DNA of 64,000 nt from Phyllobacteriaceae bacterium. GTDB lineage: Bacteria; Pseudomonadota; Alphaproteobacteria; Rhizobiales; Rhizobiaceae. This document shows positions 26,421 to 34,587 of this stretch, piece after piece; the stretch's first letter is position 1; every line of letters starts with the position of its first letter. The notes under the pieces are model-generated. The model was not told the DNA's origin. It made no database searches and saw only the letters and a program-made list of their open reading frames with translations. A program made the position numbers and the translations under genes. The DNA lies in assembly GCA_016711085.1 (NCBI GenBank), contig JADJTR010000001.1, forward strand, positions 248,001 to 312,000, written 5' to 3'.

Positions 26421-27695
26421 ATGTCGTCAGCCGTCAGGAGTTTTTTGTCCTTTTTCGCCGCGGCGATCGTCGGCGGAATTGTGGTCTGGTGGCTCGGCGG
26501 GAGCGGTTCGCAGCCCGGCGCGAACGAGGCGGCTCATCCGGCCCCGTTCGCGCCGTCATCAACCGAACAGGTCGCCGAAGTCACGCAGATGCCCGCCGCC
26601 GCGCGCGTGCGCCTCGGCGGCTATGTCGAGGCCCGCAATTCGGTGCGCCTCACAGCCCAGGGCCCTGGCCGCGTCACTTTTGTCGCCGGACAGGAAGGCG
26701 AACGCATCCAGGCCGGCCAGACCGTCGTCGCGCTAGACGACGATTCGCTCAAACCCGAATACCGCGCCGCCTGGGCGCAGCTCGCCGGCGAAATGGCGGA
26801 TTCGCAAAACGCCCAGACGCAGCTCTACCACAATCTCTACGGCCGGCCGACCTCGCCGATGGGCGGCCCGGCCCAGGACGCCTACGAGCGCATGACCGTG
26901 CCGTTCTACAACATGGCGCAGGGCTTCATGGGCAACATGTTCCCCGGCATGTCCAACACCAATTCATCGCCCTTCGGCATGCCCTTCGGCCCGATGCAGA
27001 CGCAGAGCGAAGCCCAGAAGAGCTACCCGGCCATCAACAACCATCGCGCCGATTATGAGCGTCGCCTCGCCGGTCTTGCCGGCGCCCAGTCGCGCGTCGA
27101 TGTCCTCGACACCCGTCTGCGCGATCGCCGCTCGATCGCCCCGTGGTCGTCGGTCATCATGAAGCGCCATGTGCGCGTCGGCGACATTGTGCAGCCCGGA
27201 CAGCCGCTCGCCGACATCGCCGATGTCGACAAGCTCGACCTGCGCATCGAGGTGCCGGCGTCGCAGATCGGCAATCTCGCCGTCGGCGACCGCGTGCCGG
27301 TTTCGCTCGGCGCCCAGAACGGTTGGGCCGTCGTCGGCCAGATTTTCCCCGCCGCCGATGGGGCGCAGCGCACCGTCACCGTCAAGCTGGCCCTGCCGCC
27401 CGAAGCCAAGGCCGCGCCCGGCATGTACGCGCTCGCCTGGATCGCCCAGCCCGGCGGCGGCAGCCCGACCGAGCTTGCGCCCGCGATTCCGACGACCGCC
27501 ATCGCCTGGCGCGGCAGCCTTCCCATCGCCTTCGCCGTCGGACCGACCGGCTATGTTGAAATGCGCGTGTTGCGCCTCGGCGACGCCCAGGGCGATCGCA
27601 CCGCCGTGCTGTCGGGCCTCACCGCCGGCGAACGGGTCGTGCTCAATCCTGCTCCGCATCTCAAAGCCGGCGCCGCGCCCGGCGGCGTGCATTGA
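26421..27695 (+). CDS. RND efflux periplasmic adaptor subunit (membrane fusion protein)
   Basis: The 424-residue protein has an N-terminal membrane anchor (FLSFFAAAIVGGIVVWWLGG). A lipoyl half-motif follows (RVTFVAGQEGERIQAGQTVVALDD), with a hairpin region and then the second half-motif (MKRHVRVGDIVQPGQPLADIADVDKLDLRIEVPASQIGNL). An unusual insertion with many Met, Phe, Asn and Pro residues (MAQGFMGNMFPGMSNTN) sits between ~150 and 190 in the hairpin region. It links the permease encoded next to an outer-membrane channel not found here. Substrate unknown. Confidence 0.85.
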   Translation: MSSAVRSFLSFFAAAIVGGIVVWWLGGSGSQPGANEAAHPAPFAPSSTEQVAEVTQMPAAARVRLGGYVEARNSVRLTAQGPGRVTFVAGQEGERIQAGQTVVALDDDSLKPEYRAAWAQLAGEMADSQNAQTQLYHNLYGRPTSPMGGPAQDAYERMTVPFYNMAQGFMGNMFPGMSNTNSSPFGMPFGPMQTQSEAQKSYPAINNHRADYERRLAGLAGAQSRVDVLDTRLRDRRSIAPWSSVIMKRHVRVGDIVQPGQPLADIADVDKLDLRIEVPASQIGNLAVGDRVPVSLGAQNGWAVVGQIFPAADGAQRTVTVKLALPPEAKAAPGMYALAWIAQPGGGSPTELAPAIPTTAIAWRGSLPIAFAVGPTGYVEMRVLRLGDAQGDRTAVLSGLTAGERVVLNPAPHLKAGAAPGGVH

Positions 27696-27706
27696 CGGGC
27701 GCCGCC

Positions 27707-30700
27707 ATGAGCGATCACGCCCATACGGCATCGTCTTCCGGCCACGGCGAGGGCAATGGCATCGCCGGCCGCATGGCGCGCTACTTCATCAAGTCGCCGC
27801 TGACCCCGCTGTTGCTCATCGCCTTTTTCCTCATCGGCATGCTCGGCACCGCAATCACGCCGCGCGAGGAAGACCCGCAGATTTCGGTGCCGATGGTCGA
27901 CATCATCGTCGCCTATCCCGGCGCCCAGGCGACCGAGGTCGCCAATCTGATTTCCGAGCCGCTGGAGCGGCTGATGTCGGAATTGTCCGGCGTCAAGCAC
28001 GTCTACTCCGCATCGCGCGACGGCATGGCCATGGTCACCGTCCGTTTCGATGTCGGCGAGGAGATGGAGCCGTCGCTGGTCAAGCTTTACGACAAGCTCC
28101 AGTCCCATATGGATTTGATCCCAAAGGGCGTCATGCCGCCTTTGGTCAAGCCGAGAAGCATCGACGACGTTCCGGTCGTCACGGTCACCCTCTCGTCGCT
28201 GAAACTGGATCTGGTCCAGCTGCGCAAGCTCGGCCTCGACGTCCAGCAGCGCTTCAAGGCCTTGCCCAACACCGGCCAGAGTTTCGTTACCGGCGGTTCG
28301 CACGAACAGATGCGCGTCGATGTCGATCCGTCGATGCTCTCCACCCATGGCCTGACCTTCGGCCAGATCGCCCATGCGCTGTCCGGCGCCAACCAGCGCA
28401 TGCCGGCCGGCGACATTGTCGATGGCAACAATTGGTTCAATGTTTACACCGGCGCTTTCCTCAAATCGGCCGAGGAGATCGGCGAGATCGTCGTGTCGCT
28501 GCATGAAGGCCGCCCGGTCTTCCTGCGCGATATCGCCCGCATCCAGCATGGCGAGTCGGAAAAGAAGACCATCGTCGAGAACACCTTCCGCAACGCCGAC
28601 GGCGAATTCCGCAGCGAACCCGCTGTCACCATCGCCGTCGCCAAGAAGCGCAACACCAATGGCGTCGATGTCGCCGCCGCGCTGTTGGAGGAACTGGAGA
28701 CGATGAAGGGGACGATGATCCCCGCCGATGTGACTGTCCTGGTTTCGCGCGATTATGGCGCCACGGCCAAGGACAAGGTCACGCACCTGATCGAGAAATT
28801 GTTCATTGTCTCGGCGCTGGTGACCGTGCTGGCCTTCCTCGCCATGGGCATGCGTCCGGCGTTGATCGTGCTGATCACCATTCCCGTCGTGCTGCTGATG
28901 TCGCTGGCGGTCGCCTATGTCTTCAATTTCACCATCAATCGCGTTTCGATGTTCGCGCTGGTGTTCGCCATCGGCATTCTGGTCGACGACGCCATTGTCG
29001 TGGTCGAAAACATCTATCGACGCTGGCTCGAAGCCGGCAGCACCGATGACAACCTGACCGCCGCCGCCGTCGACGAAGTCGGCAATCCGACCATTCTCGC
29101 CACCTTCACCGTCGTCGCCGCATTGCTGCCGATGGGCTTCGTCTCCGACATGATGGGCCCCTACATGTTGCCCATTCCGGTTCTGTCCTCGGCGGCGATG
29201 TTGTTCTCCCTGCTGGCGGCCTTCGCCTTCGTGCCGTGGATCGCCGCCAAGCTTAAGCCGTCGATGGCGACGATGAAGAAGGCGGCCGAGGCCGAGCACC
29301 GCCAGAACGAACTGATCGCGCGTTGGTATGGCAAGGCGATCGTGCCGATCATGAACTCGCGCCCGCTCGGGTTTATCGCGCTCGCCGGCATCATCCTCGC
29401 CATGCTCGGCGCCGTCGCCCTGTTCCCGCTCAAGGCTGTCGCCTTCAAGATGCTGCCTTACGACAACAAGTCGGAGCTGCAGATCGTCATCGACATGCCG
29501 GAAGGGACGGACCTGTTCGTCACCGCCAACCTCGCCGTGCGCTTTGCCGAGCAATTGAAGCAGATCGAGGAAGTCGTCGCCTTCCAGACCTATGTCGGCA
29601 CAGCTTCGCCGTTCAATTTCAACGGTCTCGTCCGCCACTATTTCATGCGTCAGTTTCCCTGGCAGGGCGACATCGCGGTCCAGCTTCTCGACAAGGCCGA
29701 GCGTCACCGCACCAGCCACGACGTGGCGACCGAAATCCGCGCCATCATGACGCCTCTCGCCCAGGCCTTGGGCGCGCGCATCGTCGTCGCCGAAGCCCCT
29801 CCCGGTCCGCCCGTGCTGGCCCCGGTCGTCGTCGAACTTTACGGACCGACGCCCGAAATCCGCCGCCAGGCCGCCCGCGACATCATGGCGATCCTGAAAA
29901 AGACGCCGGATATCGCCGATGTCGGCACCTACATGGAAGGCCCGCACAACCGCATCGAATTCGAAGTCGATCGCCTGCGCGCCAGCATGCATGGCGTTTC
30001 CATCGAGGACATCAACCGCGAAATCATGATGGCGACCGGTGGTTTCGAGGCCGGATCGCTGCAGGCGTCGCGCAATCTCGAACAGGCGGTCATCGTTCTC
30101 CAGGCGCCGCTGCAGACGCGCGTCAATCTCGGCAATCTCCTGGTCCTGCCGGTGCGCGCCGCGAGCGGTCAGATGGTGCCGCTCGGCGAACTCGGCCGGT
30201 TTTCCCTGCAGCCGGTCAGCGAGCCGATCTACCACAAGGATCTGCGCGCGCTCGAATATGTGACGGCCGACGTCGTCGGCAAGATGGGCGCGCCGCTCTA
30301 CGGCATGCTGGCGGTGGAAACGGCGCTGAAAAAATACACCGCCCCCGATGGCGTCAAACTCAGCGGCAATTTCTTTTCGCGGCCGTCGGAAACCGGCGTC
30401 AGCGGCTTCAAATGGGACGGCGAGTGGGAAGTCACCTACGTGACCTTCCGCGACATGGGCATCGCCTTCATGGCGGCCCTGGTGCTGATCTACATCCTCG
30501 TCGTCGCCGAGTTCCGCACCTTCCTGCTGCCGCTCATCGTCATGGCGCCCATCCCGCTGACGCTGATCGGCATCATTCCCGGTCACTGGTTGCTGGGCGC
30601 CGATTTCACAGCCACGTCGATGATCGGCTTCATCGCGCTTGCCGGCATCATCGTGCGCAACTCGATTCTCCTGGTCGAATTCGCCCGCGCCAAGGTGGCC

Positions 30701-31522
30701 GAAAACATGAGCGTGCAATCGGCCATCACCCTGGCCGCCCAGGTGCGTCTGCGTCCGATCATGATCACGGCGCTCGCCCTGGTCATCGGTTCGATGGTGC
30801 TGCTCTCCGACCCGATTTTCCAGGGCATGGCGGTTTCGTTGTTGTTCGGCTCGCTGGTCGCCACCTTCCTTACCCTCGTCGTCATTCCGCTCGGCTGCAT
30901 CTCGGCGCGCAACCATTTCGTCGCCGCCTCGCGCGAAGACGATCCGCCGCGCGATCCCGGCCCGCCCCATGGCGGCGCACCGGTCGCGCCGGCGCCGCAA
31001 GGCGGTCCCGCGCCCGCCGGCCGGCCCCCCCGCCTTGCCCGCAGCGGCGATGAGCCTGCGCCGGCCGCCGCATCGGCGACGCCGGGAAGGCCGGCGAAAC
31101 TTGAGCGCCGCGACGCCGGCGATGCGTCGCCGACGCCGGGCCGTCCGCCCCGCCTCGAGCGTCGCGCCGACGATGTAGTCGACGCGGCCGTCGAACCGGT
31201 CGCCTTCGGCCGCCCGCCACGGCTTGAGCGCAGGCAGGATGACATCGATCCGGCCTCGGTCATTGAAATCGCGCCCGACCAATCCCCGGCGGATTCGTTC
31301 ACGCCCGAAGCAGCCCCGCCGGTTCGTCCGCCGCGCCTGTTGCGGCGTGTCGAGCGCGGCGAAGCCCCCATCGATGAACCCGGTCCCGGCGAAGCATTCG
31401 CGCAGGCTGTCGGATCGATGGTGGCCGCCGCCGGCAATCTGATGTCGGCGGAATCGTCGGCCCAGCCCAAGCGGCGCGGCCGTCCGCGCAAAATCAAGAC
31501 CACATCGGGAGAAGCCCAATGA
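27707..31522 (+). CDS. RND efflux permease with ~195-residue repeat-bearing C-terminal tail
   Basis: Residues 1-~1065 are a full RND permease: a first membrane helix (LTPLLLIAFFLIGMLG), TPREEDPQISVPMVDI after it, helix-rich blocks at ~360-560 and ~905-1065, and two periplasmic domains. After RNHFVAASRED the protein continues ~195 residues that RND permeases do not normally have. This tail is Pro/Arg/Ala-rich with five RPPRLxRR-type units (GRPPRLARS, GRPAKLERR, GRPPRLERR twice, RPPRLLRR) and ends with RRGRPRKIK, an AT-hook-like word. The start ATG 27707 is 11 bases after the adaptor stop. It overlaps the next gene by four bases. Confidence 0.88.
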   Translation: MSDHAHTASSSGHGEGNGIAGRMARYFIKSPLTPLLLIAFFLIGMLGTAITPREEDPQISVPMVDIIVAYPGAQATEVANLISEPLERLMSELSGVKHVYSASRDGMAMVTVRFDVGEEMEPSLVKLYDKLQSHMDLIPKGVMPPLVKPRSIDDVPVVTVTLSSLKLDLVQLRKLGLDVQQRFKALPNTGQSFVTGGSHEQMRVDVDPSMLSTHGLTFGQIAHALSGANQRMPAGDIVDGNNWFNVYTGAFLKSAEEIGEIVVSLHEGRPVFLRDIARIQHGESEKKTIVENTFRNADGEFRSEPAVTIAVAKKRNTNGVDVAAALLEELETMKGTMIPADVTVLVSRDYGATAKDKVTHLIEKLFIVSALVTVLAFLAMGMRPALIVLITIPVVLLMSLAVAYVFNFTINRVSMFALVFAIGILVDDAIVVVENIYRRWLEAGSTDDNLTAAAVDEVGNPTILATFTVVAALLPMGFVSDMMGPYMLPIPVLSSAAMLFSLLAAFAFVPWIAAKLKPSMATMKKAAEAEHRQNELIARWYGKAIVPIMNSRPLGFIALAGIILAMLGAVALFPLKAVAFKMLPYDNKSELQIVIDMPEGTDLFVTANLAVRFAEQLKQIEEVVAFQTYVGTASPFNFNGLVRHYFMRQFPWQGDIAVQLLDKAERHRTSHDVATEIRAIMTPLAQALGARIVVAEAPPGPPVLAPVVVELYGPTPEIRRQAARDIMAILKKTPDIADVGTYMEGPHNRIEFEVDRLRASMHGVSIEDINREIMMATGGFEAGSLQASRNLEQAVIVLQAPLQTRVNLGNLLVLPVRAASGQMVPLGELGRFSLQPVSEPIYHKDLRALEYVTADVVGKMGAPLYGMLAVETALKKYTAPDGVKLSGNFFSRPSETGVSGFKWDGEWEVTYVTFRDMGIAFMAALVLIYILVVAEFRTFLLPLIVMAPIPLTLIGIIPGHWLLGADFTATSMIGFIALAGIIVRNSILLVEFARAKVAENMSVQSAITLAAQVRLRPIMITALALVIGSMVLLSDPIFQGMAVSLLFGSLVATFLTLVVIPLGCISARNHFVAASREDDPPRDPGPPHGGAPVAPAPQGGPAPAGRPPRLARSGDEPAPAAASATPGRPAKLERRDAGDASPTPGRPPRLERRADDVVDAAVEPVAFGRPPRLERRQDDIDPASVIEIAPDQSPADSFTPEAAPPVRPPRLLRRVERGEAPIDEPGPGEAFAQAVGSMVAAAGNLMSAESSAQPKRRGRPRKIKTTSGEAQ

Positions 31523-32079
31523 GCCTCAGGACATCGATGCTTCTCGCCGTTGCCGGCTTCGCCTTGGCGACGACACCCGCCCTGGCCGCCACGTTCGGCG
31601 AGCTGAGCGGCGCCGCCGGAAATGGCGGCAATGGCGCAATGACGCCAAACTATCCGTCGAACGGCTTCCCGTCCGGCGCCTATGCGCCGAACCAGATGCC
31701 GGGTTACCCGTCCGGCGCCTATGCGCCGGCGCCGATGGCTTGCCCGCCTTATTGCAGCGCACAGCCGCAAGGGTTTGGCGGCCCCGAAGGCGTCAGCCCG
31801 GATTCCTTCTCCGGCTCTTTGACGCCATACGATATTCCGACGCCGATGATGGCGCCGCGCCTCTACATGCCCATGCAGGGCAATGGCGATCTGCCGCATA
31901 ACCAGCTCAATCTGTGGACGTTCGGTCAGATGAATTCGACCACTGATCCGTTCAATCCCTACGGATTGAGCACCCCTGACATGTTTGTGCCTTGGAGCAC
32001 GCCGCTCAGCGGCTGGGCCAATGCGCAAACGTGGAATTGGTGGCGGGAGCGTTCCGGCGCCCTGCCGCGCAACTGGTGA
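31519..32079 (+). CDS. secreted Pro/Gly-rich hypothetical protein
   Basis: The 186-residue protein has a clear signal peptide (TSMLLAVAGFALATTPALAA, cleavage near residue 24). The mature part is rich in Pro, Gly, Ala, Met and Tyr, with a repeated PSGAYAPNQMPGYPSGAYAP block. It has two Cys close together (CPPYC) and ends in a Trp-rich tail (SGWANAQTWNWWRERSG). No family is recognised. The ATGA overlap with the RND permease shows that it is part of the efflux operon, so an accessory periplasmic role is possible. Confidence 0.75.
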   Translation: MSLRTSMLLAVAGFALATTPALAATFGELSGAAGNGGNGAMTPNYPSNGFPSGAYAPNQMPGYPSGAYAPAPMACPPYCSAQPQGFGGPEGVSPDSFSGSLTPYDIPTPMMAPRLYMPMQGNGDLPHNQLNLWTFGQMNSTTDPFNPYGLSTPDMFVPWSTPLSGWANAQTWNWWRERSGALPRNW

Positions 32080-32125
32080 GAGTCCAGCCATGCAACCGGA
32101 AAAACCCCAAGAACAGGAGAGTAGC

Positions 32126-32608
32126 ATGCATCGTTCGATGAAACTTTTCTTGGCCGCTGCGCTTGGCTTGACGGCTTCGGCCGCCGTTGCCCAGACCCAG
32201 CAGCCGCCGCCGCCGGCCGGCCCGTATGACGCTTACGGCCAGCCGCAGCAGCCGGGCGCTGCCCCGCAGCAGCCGGCGCCTCCGCCGCAGGGTTGGGGCG
32301 CTCCGCCGCCGCCGGCTTATGGCTATGCGCCGCCGCCGGCTTACGGCTACGGCCCGCCTCCCGGCTACGGCTACGGCGCGCCGTACTATCCGCCCTACGG
32401 CGGCTACGGCTACGGCCCGTACAATGACTATTACGGCAATGGTTACGGCAGCGGCTACGGTTCGGGCTACGGCTCGGGTCGCGGCAATGGCCGTGGCAAC
32501 ATGTCCGGCAATTTCTCGTTCGGCGGCGACGCCAACATGGACGGAAACGGCTGGGGCAATGGCTGGGGCAACAACTCCGGCAATGGCTGGAACCGCGGTT
32601 GGTGGTGA
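32126..32608 (+). CDS. secreted Gly/Tyr/Pro-rich protein, sulfur-globule-protein-like (paralogue 1)
   Basis: The 160-residue protein has a signal peptide (MKLFLAAALGLTASAAVAQ), a Pro/Gln-rich segment and a YGYG-rich segment. It ends in a module GSGRGNGRGNMSGNFSFGGD followed by GNGWGNGWGNNSGNGW. The last module recurs in the next gene, and a reduced form occurs in the third. This composition resembles the Gly/Tyr/Asn-rich envelope proteins of bacterial sulfur globules, but a structural extracellular protein is equally possible. A strong terminator follows directly, so it is its own transcription unit or ends the RND operon. Confidence 0.7.
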   Translation: MHRSMKLFLAAALGLTASAAVAQTQQPPPPAGPYDAYGQPQQPGAAPQQPAPPPQGWGAPPPPAYGYAPPPAYGYGPPPGYGYGAPYYPPYGGYGYGPYNDYYGNGYGSGYGSGYGSGRGNGRGNMSGNFSFGGDANMDGNGWGNGWGNNSGNGWNRGWW

Positions 32609-32614
32609 CGGTTC

Positions 32615-32643
32615 GCGGGCGCGCCTTCGGCGCGTCCGCTTTT
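32615..32643 (+). terminator. rho-independent terminator after Gly-rich paralogue 1
   Basis: GCGGGCGCGCC and GGCGCGTCCGC form an 11-bp stem with one G-U pair around a TTC loop, followed at once by TTTT. It begins seven bases after the stop codon. Confidence 0.8.
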
Positions 32644-32667
32644 CCTCTGTGTAAAAAGGTGTAGTCC

Positions 32668-33336
32668 ATGACCAAGAAGAACCTCCTGAGCGCGGCTGCT
32701 TTCGCCGTCGCGATGATGGCGCCTGTCGCCTGGGCCGAGGAAGCGGCTCCGGCCGCCGGCGAGCAGCAGGCGGCTCCGGCCCAACCGGGCGCCGGTCCCT
32801 GCAATTGCCCGTGCGCCAACAACCCCTGGGGCGGCCCGCCGCCCGGTTGGGGTGGTCCGCCTCCGGGCTGGGATCAGCCGCCTCCGGGCTGGGGCGCTCC
32901 GCCTCCCGGCTGGGGCCAGGCCCCGCAGTATCCGAACCAGCCGGCTCCTCCGCCCCAGGGTGGTGGTCAGACTCCGCAGGATCCGAACCAGCCCGCGCCG
33001 CCTCCCGGCGCTGGCGCTCCGCCGCCGCCCGCCGGTCCCTACGGCCAGCCGCCTGCCGGCTACGGCCCGTATGGCCAACCGCCGGCCGGTTACGGCCCGT
33101 ATGGCCAGCCGCCCTATGGCTACGGCCCCTACGGCCAGCCGCCTTACGGCTATGGCAATAACGGCTACGGCGCGGGCAATGGTTATGGCTCTACCTCCGG
33201 TCGCGGCAATGGACGCGGCAACATGAAGGGGAATTTCTCCTTCGGCGCCGACGCCGACGTCGACGGCAATGGCTGGGGCAATGGCGCCGGCAACGGCAAT
33301 GGCTGGGGCAACAACCGCGGCAATGGCTGGTGGTGA
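32668..33336 (+). CDS. secreted Pro/Gly/Tyr-rich protein, sulfur-globule-protein-like (paralogue 2)
   Basis: The 222-residue protein has a signal peptide (LLSAAAFAVAMMAPVAWAEE). A Cys pair in CNCPCANN comes next, then PPPGWG repeats and four 30-bp GYGPYGQPPxG repeats. It closes with the same module as its neighbour (GRGNGRGNMKGNFSFGADAD then DGNGWGNG). The shared C-terminal module in tandem genes points to duplication with diverged repeats in front. A perfect GC-rich hairpin follows the stop. Function unknown; sulfur globule coat or extracellular matrix are candidate roles. Confidence 0.7.
   Translation: MTKKNLLSAAAFAVAMMAPVAWAEEAAPAAGEQQAAPAQPGAGPCNCPCANNPWGGPPPGWGGPPPGWDQPPPGWGAPPPGWGQAPQYPNQPAPPPQGGGQTPQDPNQPAPPPGAGAPPPPAGPYGQPPAGYGPYGQPPAGYGPYGQPPYGYGPYGQPPYGYGNNGYGAGNGYGSTSGRGNGRGNMKGNFSFGADADVDGNGWGNGAGNGNGWGNNRGNGWW
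33040..33159 (+). repeat. four tandem 30-bp repeats (YGQPPxGYGP)
   Basis: Four head-to-tail 30-bp units encode YGQPPAGYGP, YGQPPAGYGP, YGQPPYGYGP and YGQPPYGYGN inside secreted paralogue 2. Units differ mostly at synonymous sites, so the array is not freshly duplicated but could still vary in copy number. Confidence 0.8.
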
Positions 33337-33343
33337 TGACTTC

Positions 33344-33369
33344 GGCGCGCGGGGGAAACCCCGCGCGCC
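33344..33369 (+). terminator. hairpin terminator after Gly-rich paralogue 2
   Basis: A perfect 11-bp stem, GGCGCGCGGGG paired with CCCCGCGCGCC, closes a GAAA tetraloop eight bases after the stop codon. A T5 tract comes about nine bases later (CAACCCTTTTTG). Confidence 0.75.
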
Positions 33370-33399
33370 GCTTCAACCCTTTTTGAACGGGAGATGACA

Positions 33400-33894
33400 A
33401 TGCGGATGTTGAGGAATGTGTTGGCCGCGGCCACCGTTGCCGCGACTTTGCTGGCCCCCGGCGTCGCCAATGCCCAGTGGTATGGCGGTGGCCCGTGGTC
33501 CGGCGGACCTTACGGCGGCGGCCCTTGGGGCGGCAATGGTTACGGCAACGGCTACGGCAATGGCTATGGCAGCGGCTGGGGTCGCGGCAATGGCAATCTA
33601 AAGTTCGGCGCCGATTTCTCCGGCTGGAACGACATCTGGGGCAACGGCTTCGGCAATGGCCTCGGCAACAATGGCTGGGGTGGTTCGCCATGGGGCGGCG
33701 GCCCGTGGGGTGGCTCCCCGTGGGGCGGCGGTCCGTGGGGCGGCGGTCCGTGGGGCGGCGGTCCGTGGGGTGGTTCGCCATGGGGCGGCTCTCCCTGGGG
33801 CGGCTCTCCCTGGGGCGGTTCGCCGTTCGGCGGTTTCCCCGGGGGCTTTCCGGGCATGAGCCCGTTTGGCGGCATGCCGGGCGGCTTCTGGTAA
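33400..33894 (+). CDS. secreted Gly/Trp/Pro-rich protein with PWGGx repeats (paralogue 3)
   Basis: The 164-residue protein has a signal peptide (NVLAAATVAATLLAPGVANA). A GYGNGYGNGYGSGWGRGNGN segment follows, then a diverged copy of the family module (LKFGADFSGWNDIWGNGFGN), ten WGGxP pentapeptide repeats, and a C-terminal FPGMSPFGGMPGGFW. The ATG at 33400 is preferred over 33394 because GGGAG sits six bases upstream of it. No catalytic residues are visible. It is probably a structural secreted protein related to the two upstream genes. A long hairpin with T tract follows. Confidence 0.7.
   Translation: MRMLRNVLAAATVAATLLAPGVANAQWYGGGPWSGGPYGGGPWGGNGYGNGYGNGYGSGWGRGNGNLKFGADFSGWNDIWGNGFGNGLGNNGWGGSPWGGGPWGGSPWGGGPWGGGPWGGGPWGGSPWGGSPWGGSPWGGSPFGGFPGGFPGMSPFGGMPGGFW
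33676..33825 (+). repeat. ten tandem 15-bp repeats (WGGxP)
   Basis: Ten consecutive 15-bp units of the type TGGGGCGGCGGTCCG encode WGGSP or WGGGP. Three consecutive units near 33721-33765 are identical, which suggests recent expansion and likely length variation between strains. Confidence 0.85.
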
Positions 33895-33899
33895 GTCTT

Positions 33900-33948
33900 G
33901 ACTGACGGACAGGCGGACGCGCGTCGGCGTCCGTCAGTCCGCGCTTTT
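33900..33948 (+). terminator. rho-independent terminator after Gly-rich paralogue 3
   Basis: GACTGACGGAC and GTCCGTCAGTC pair perfectly over 11 bp around an 18-base GC-rich loop, followed by CGCGCTTTT. It starts five bases after the stop codon. Confidence 0.75.
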
Positions 33949-33978
33949 CCATTGCCGACGCCTTCGGGAGGACCCGCC

Positions 33979-34587
33979 ATGATCGGCCGCATCGCGACCT
34001 GGATATTTTACGCCGTGTTTTTCTTCCTGGTTGGCGTCTGGGCCGGACCGCGCATTCCTGCGGTCGATGGCGTCGTCGCCTCGATCGTCGGGTGGGGCTA
34101 CGACACTGTCGGCGGCCTGCAACGGTGGGCCTTGGCAGGCGATCCGGCCAAGCCGGCCGAACCGGCGGCGCCGCAAGCGCCCGCTGAACACCCTGAGGCC
34201 CCGGCGCAGCCGGCCGCCGCGCCGATCGATCTCCAGACGGCGCGTGAAGCCTGGAATCGCGGCGATGTCGCCGCCGCCATCGCGGCATATGAGGATTTTC
34301 TCCTGCAAAATCCCGATGATGTCGATGCCCGCGGCGAACTCGGCAATGTGCTCTACGCCGCCGGGAAATTCCCCGAAGCGGCAAAGGTCTATTTCGATGT
34401 GGCGCTGCGCCTCCACGCAAAGGGCGAAACCGCCAAGGCGAAGGCGCTCGAACCGGCCGTGCGCCGGGGCGACGCCGCTCTGGCCGACGACCTCGCCCGT
34501 CAGCTCGCCGGCCCGGCGAGCCATTCGAGCAACGACCCGCAACACATGGCGCCGGGACAATCGCTGATCCGCGTGGCTGGCTATTGA
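33979..34587 (+). CDS. membrane-anchored TPR protein
   Basis: The 202-residue protein has an N-terminal membrane helix (IATWIFYAVFFFLVGVWAG) and a Pro/Ala-rich linker (~55-85). TPR-like repeats follow (AREAWNRGDVAAAIAAYEDFLLQNPDDVDARGELGNVLYAAGKFPEAAKVYFDVALRL). The start at 33979 has GGGAGGA upstream. Its stop codon overlaps the next start (TGATGG), so the two membrane proteins are probably made together. A role in assembling or exporting the Gly-rich proteins upstream is only a guess. Confidence 0.78.
   Translation: MIGRIATWIFYAVFFFLVGVWAGPRIPAVDGVVASIVGWGYDTVGGLQRWALAGDPAKPAEPAAPQAPAEHPEAPAQPAAAPIDLQTAREAWNRGDVAAAIAAYEDFLLQNPDDVDARGELGNVLYAAGKFPEAAKVYFDVALRLHAKGETAKAKALEPAVRRGDAALADDLARQLAGPASHSSNDPQHMAPGQSLIRVAGY

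Noticed and set aside
27551..31519. A very long open frame of over 1300 codons on the minus strand opposite the RND genes
   Set aside because: It is a mirror effect of GC-rich codon usage. The plus-strand proteins are clear RND family members, and the minus-strand product has His/Asp/Arg-rich sequence with no domain.
33040..33825. CRISPR-like array from the tandem repeats
   Set aside because: The 30-bp and 15-bp repeats are in frame, have no spacers and encode regular peptide repeats inside signal-peptide proteins.
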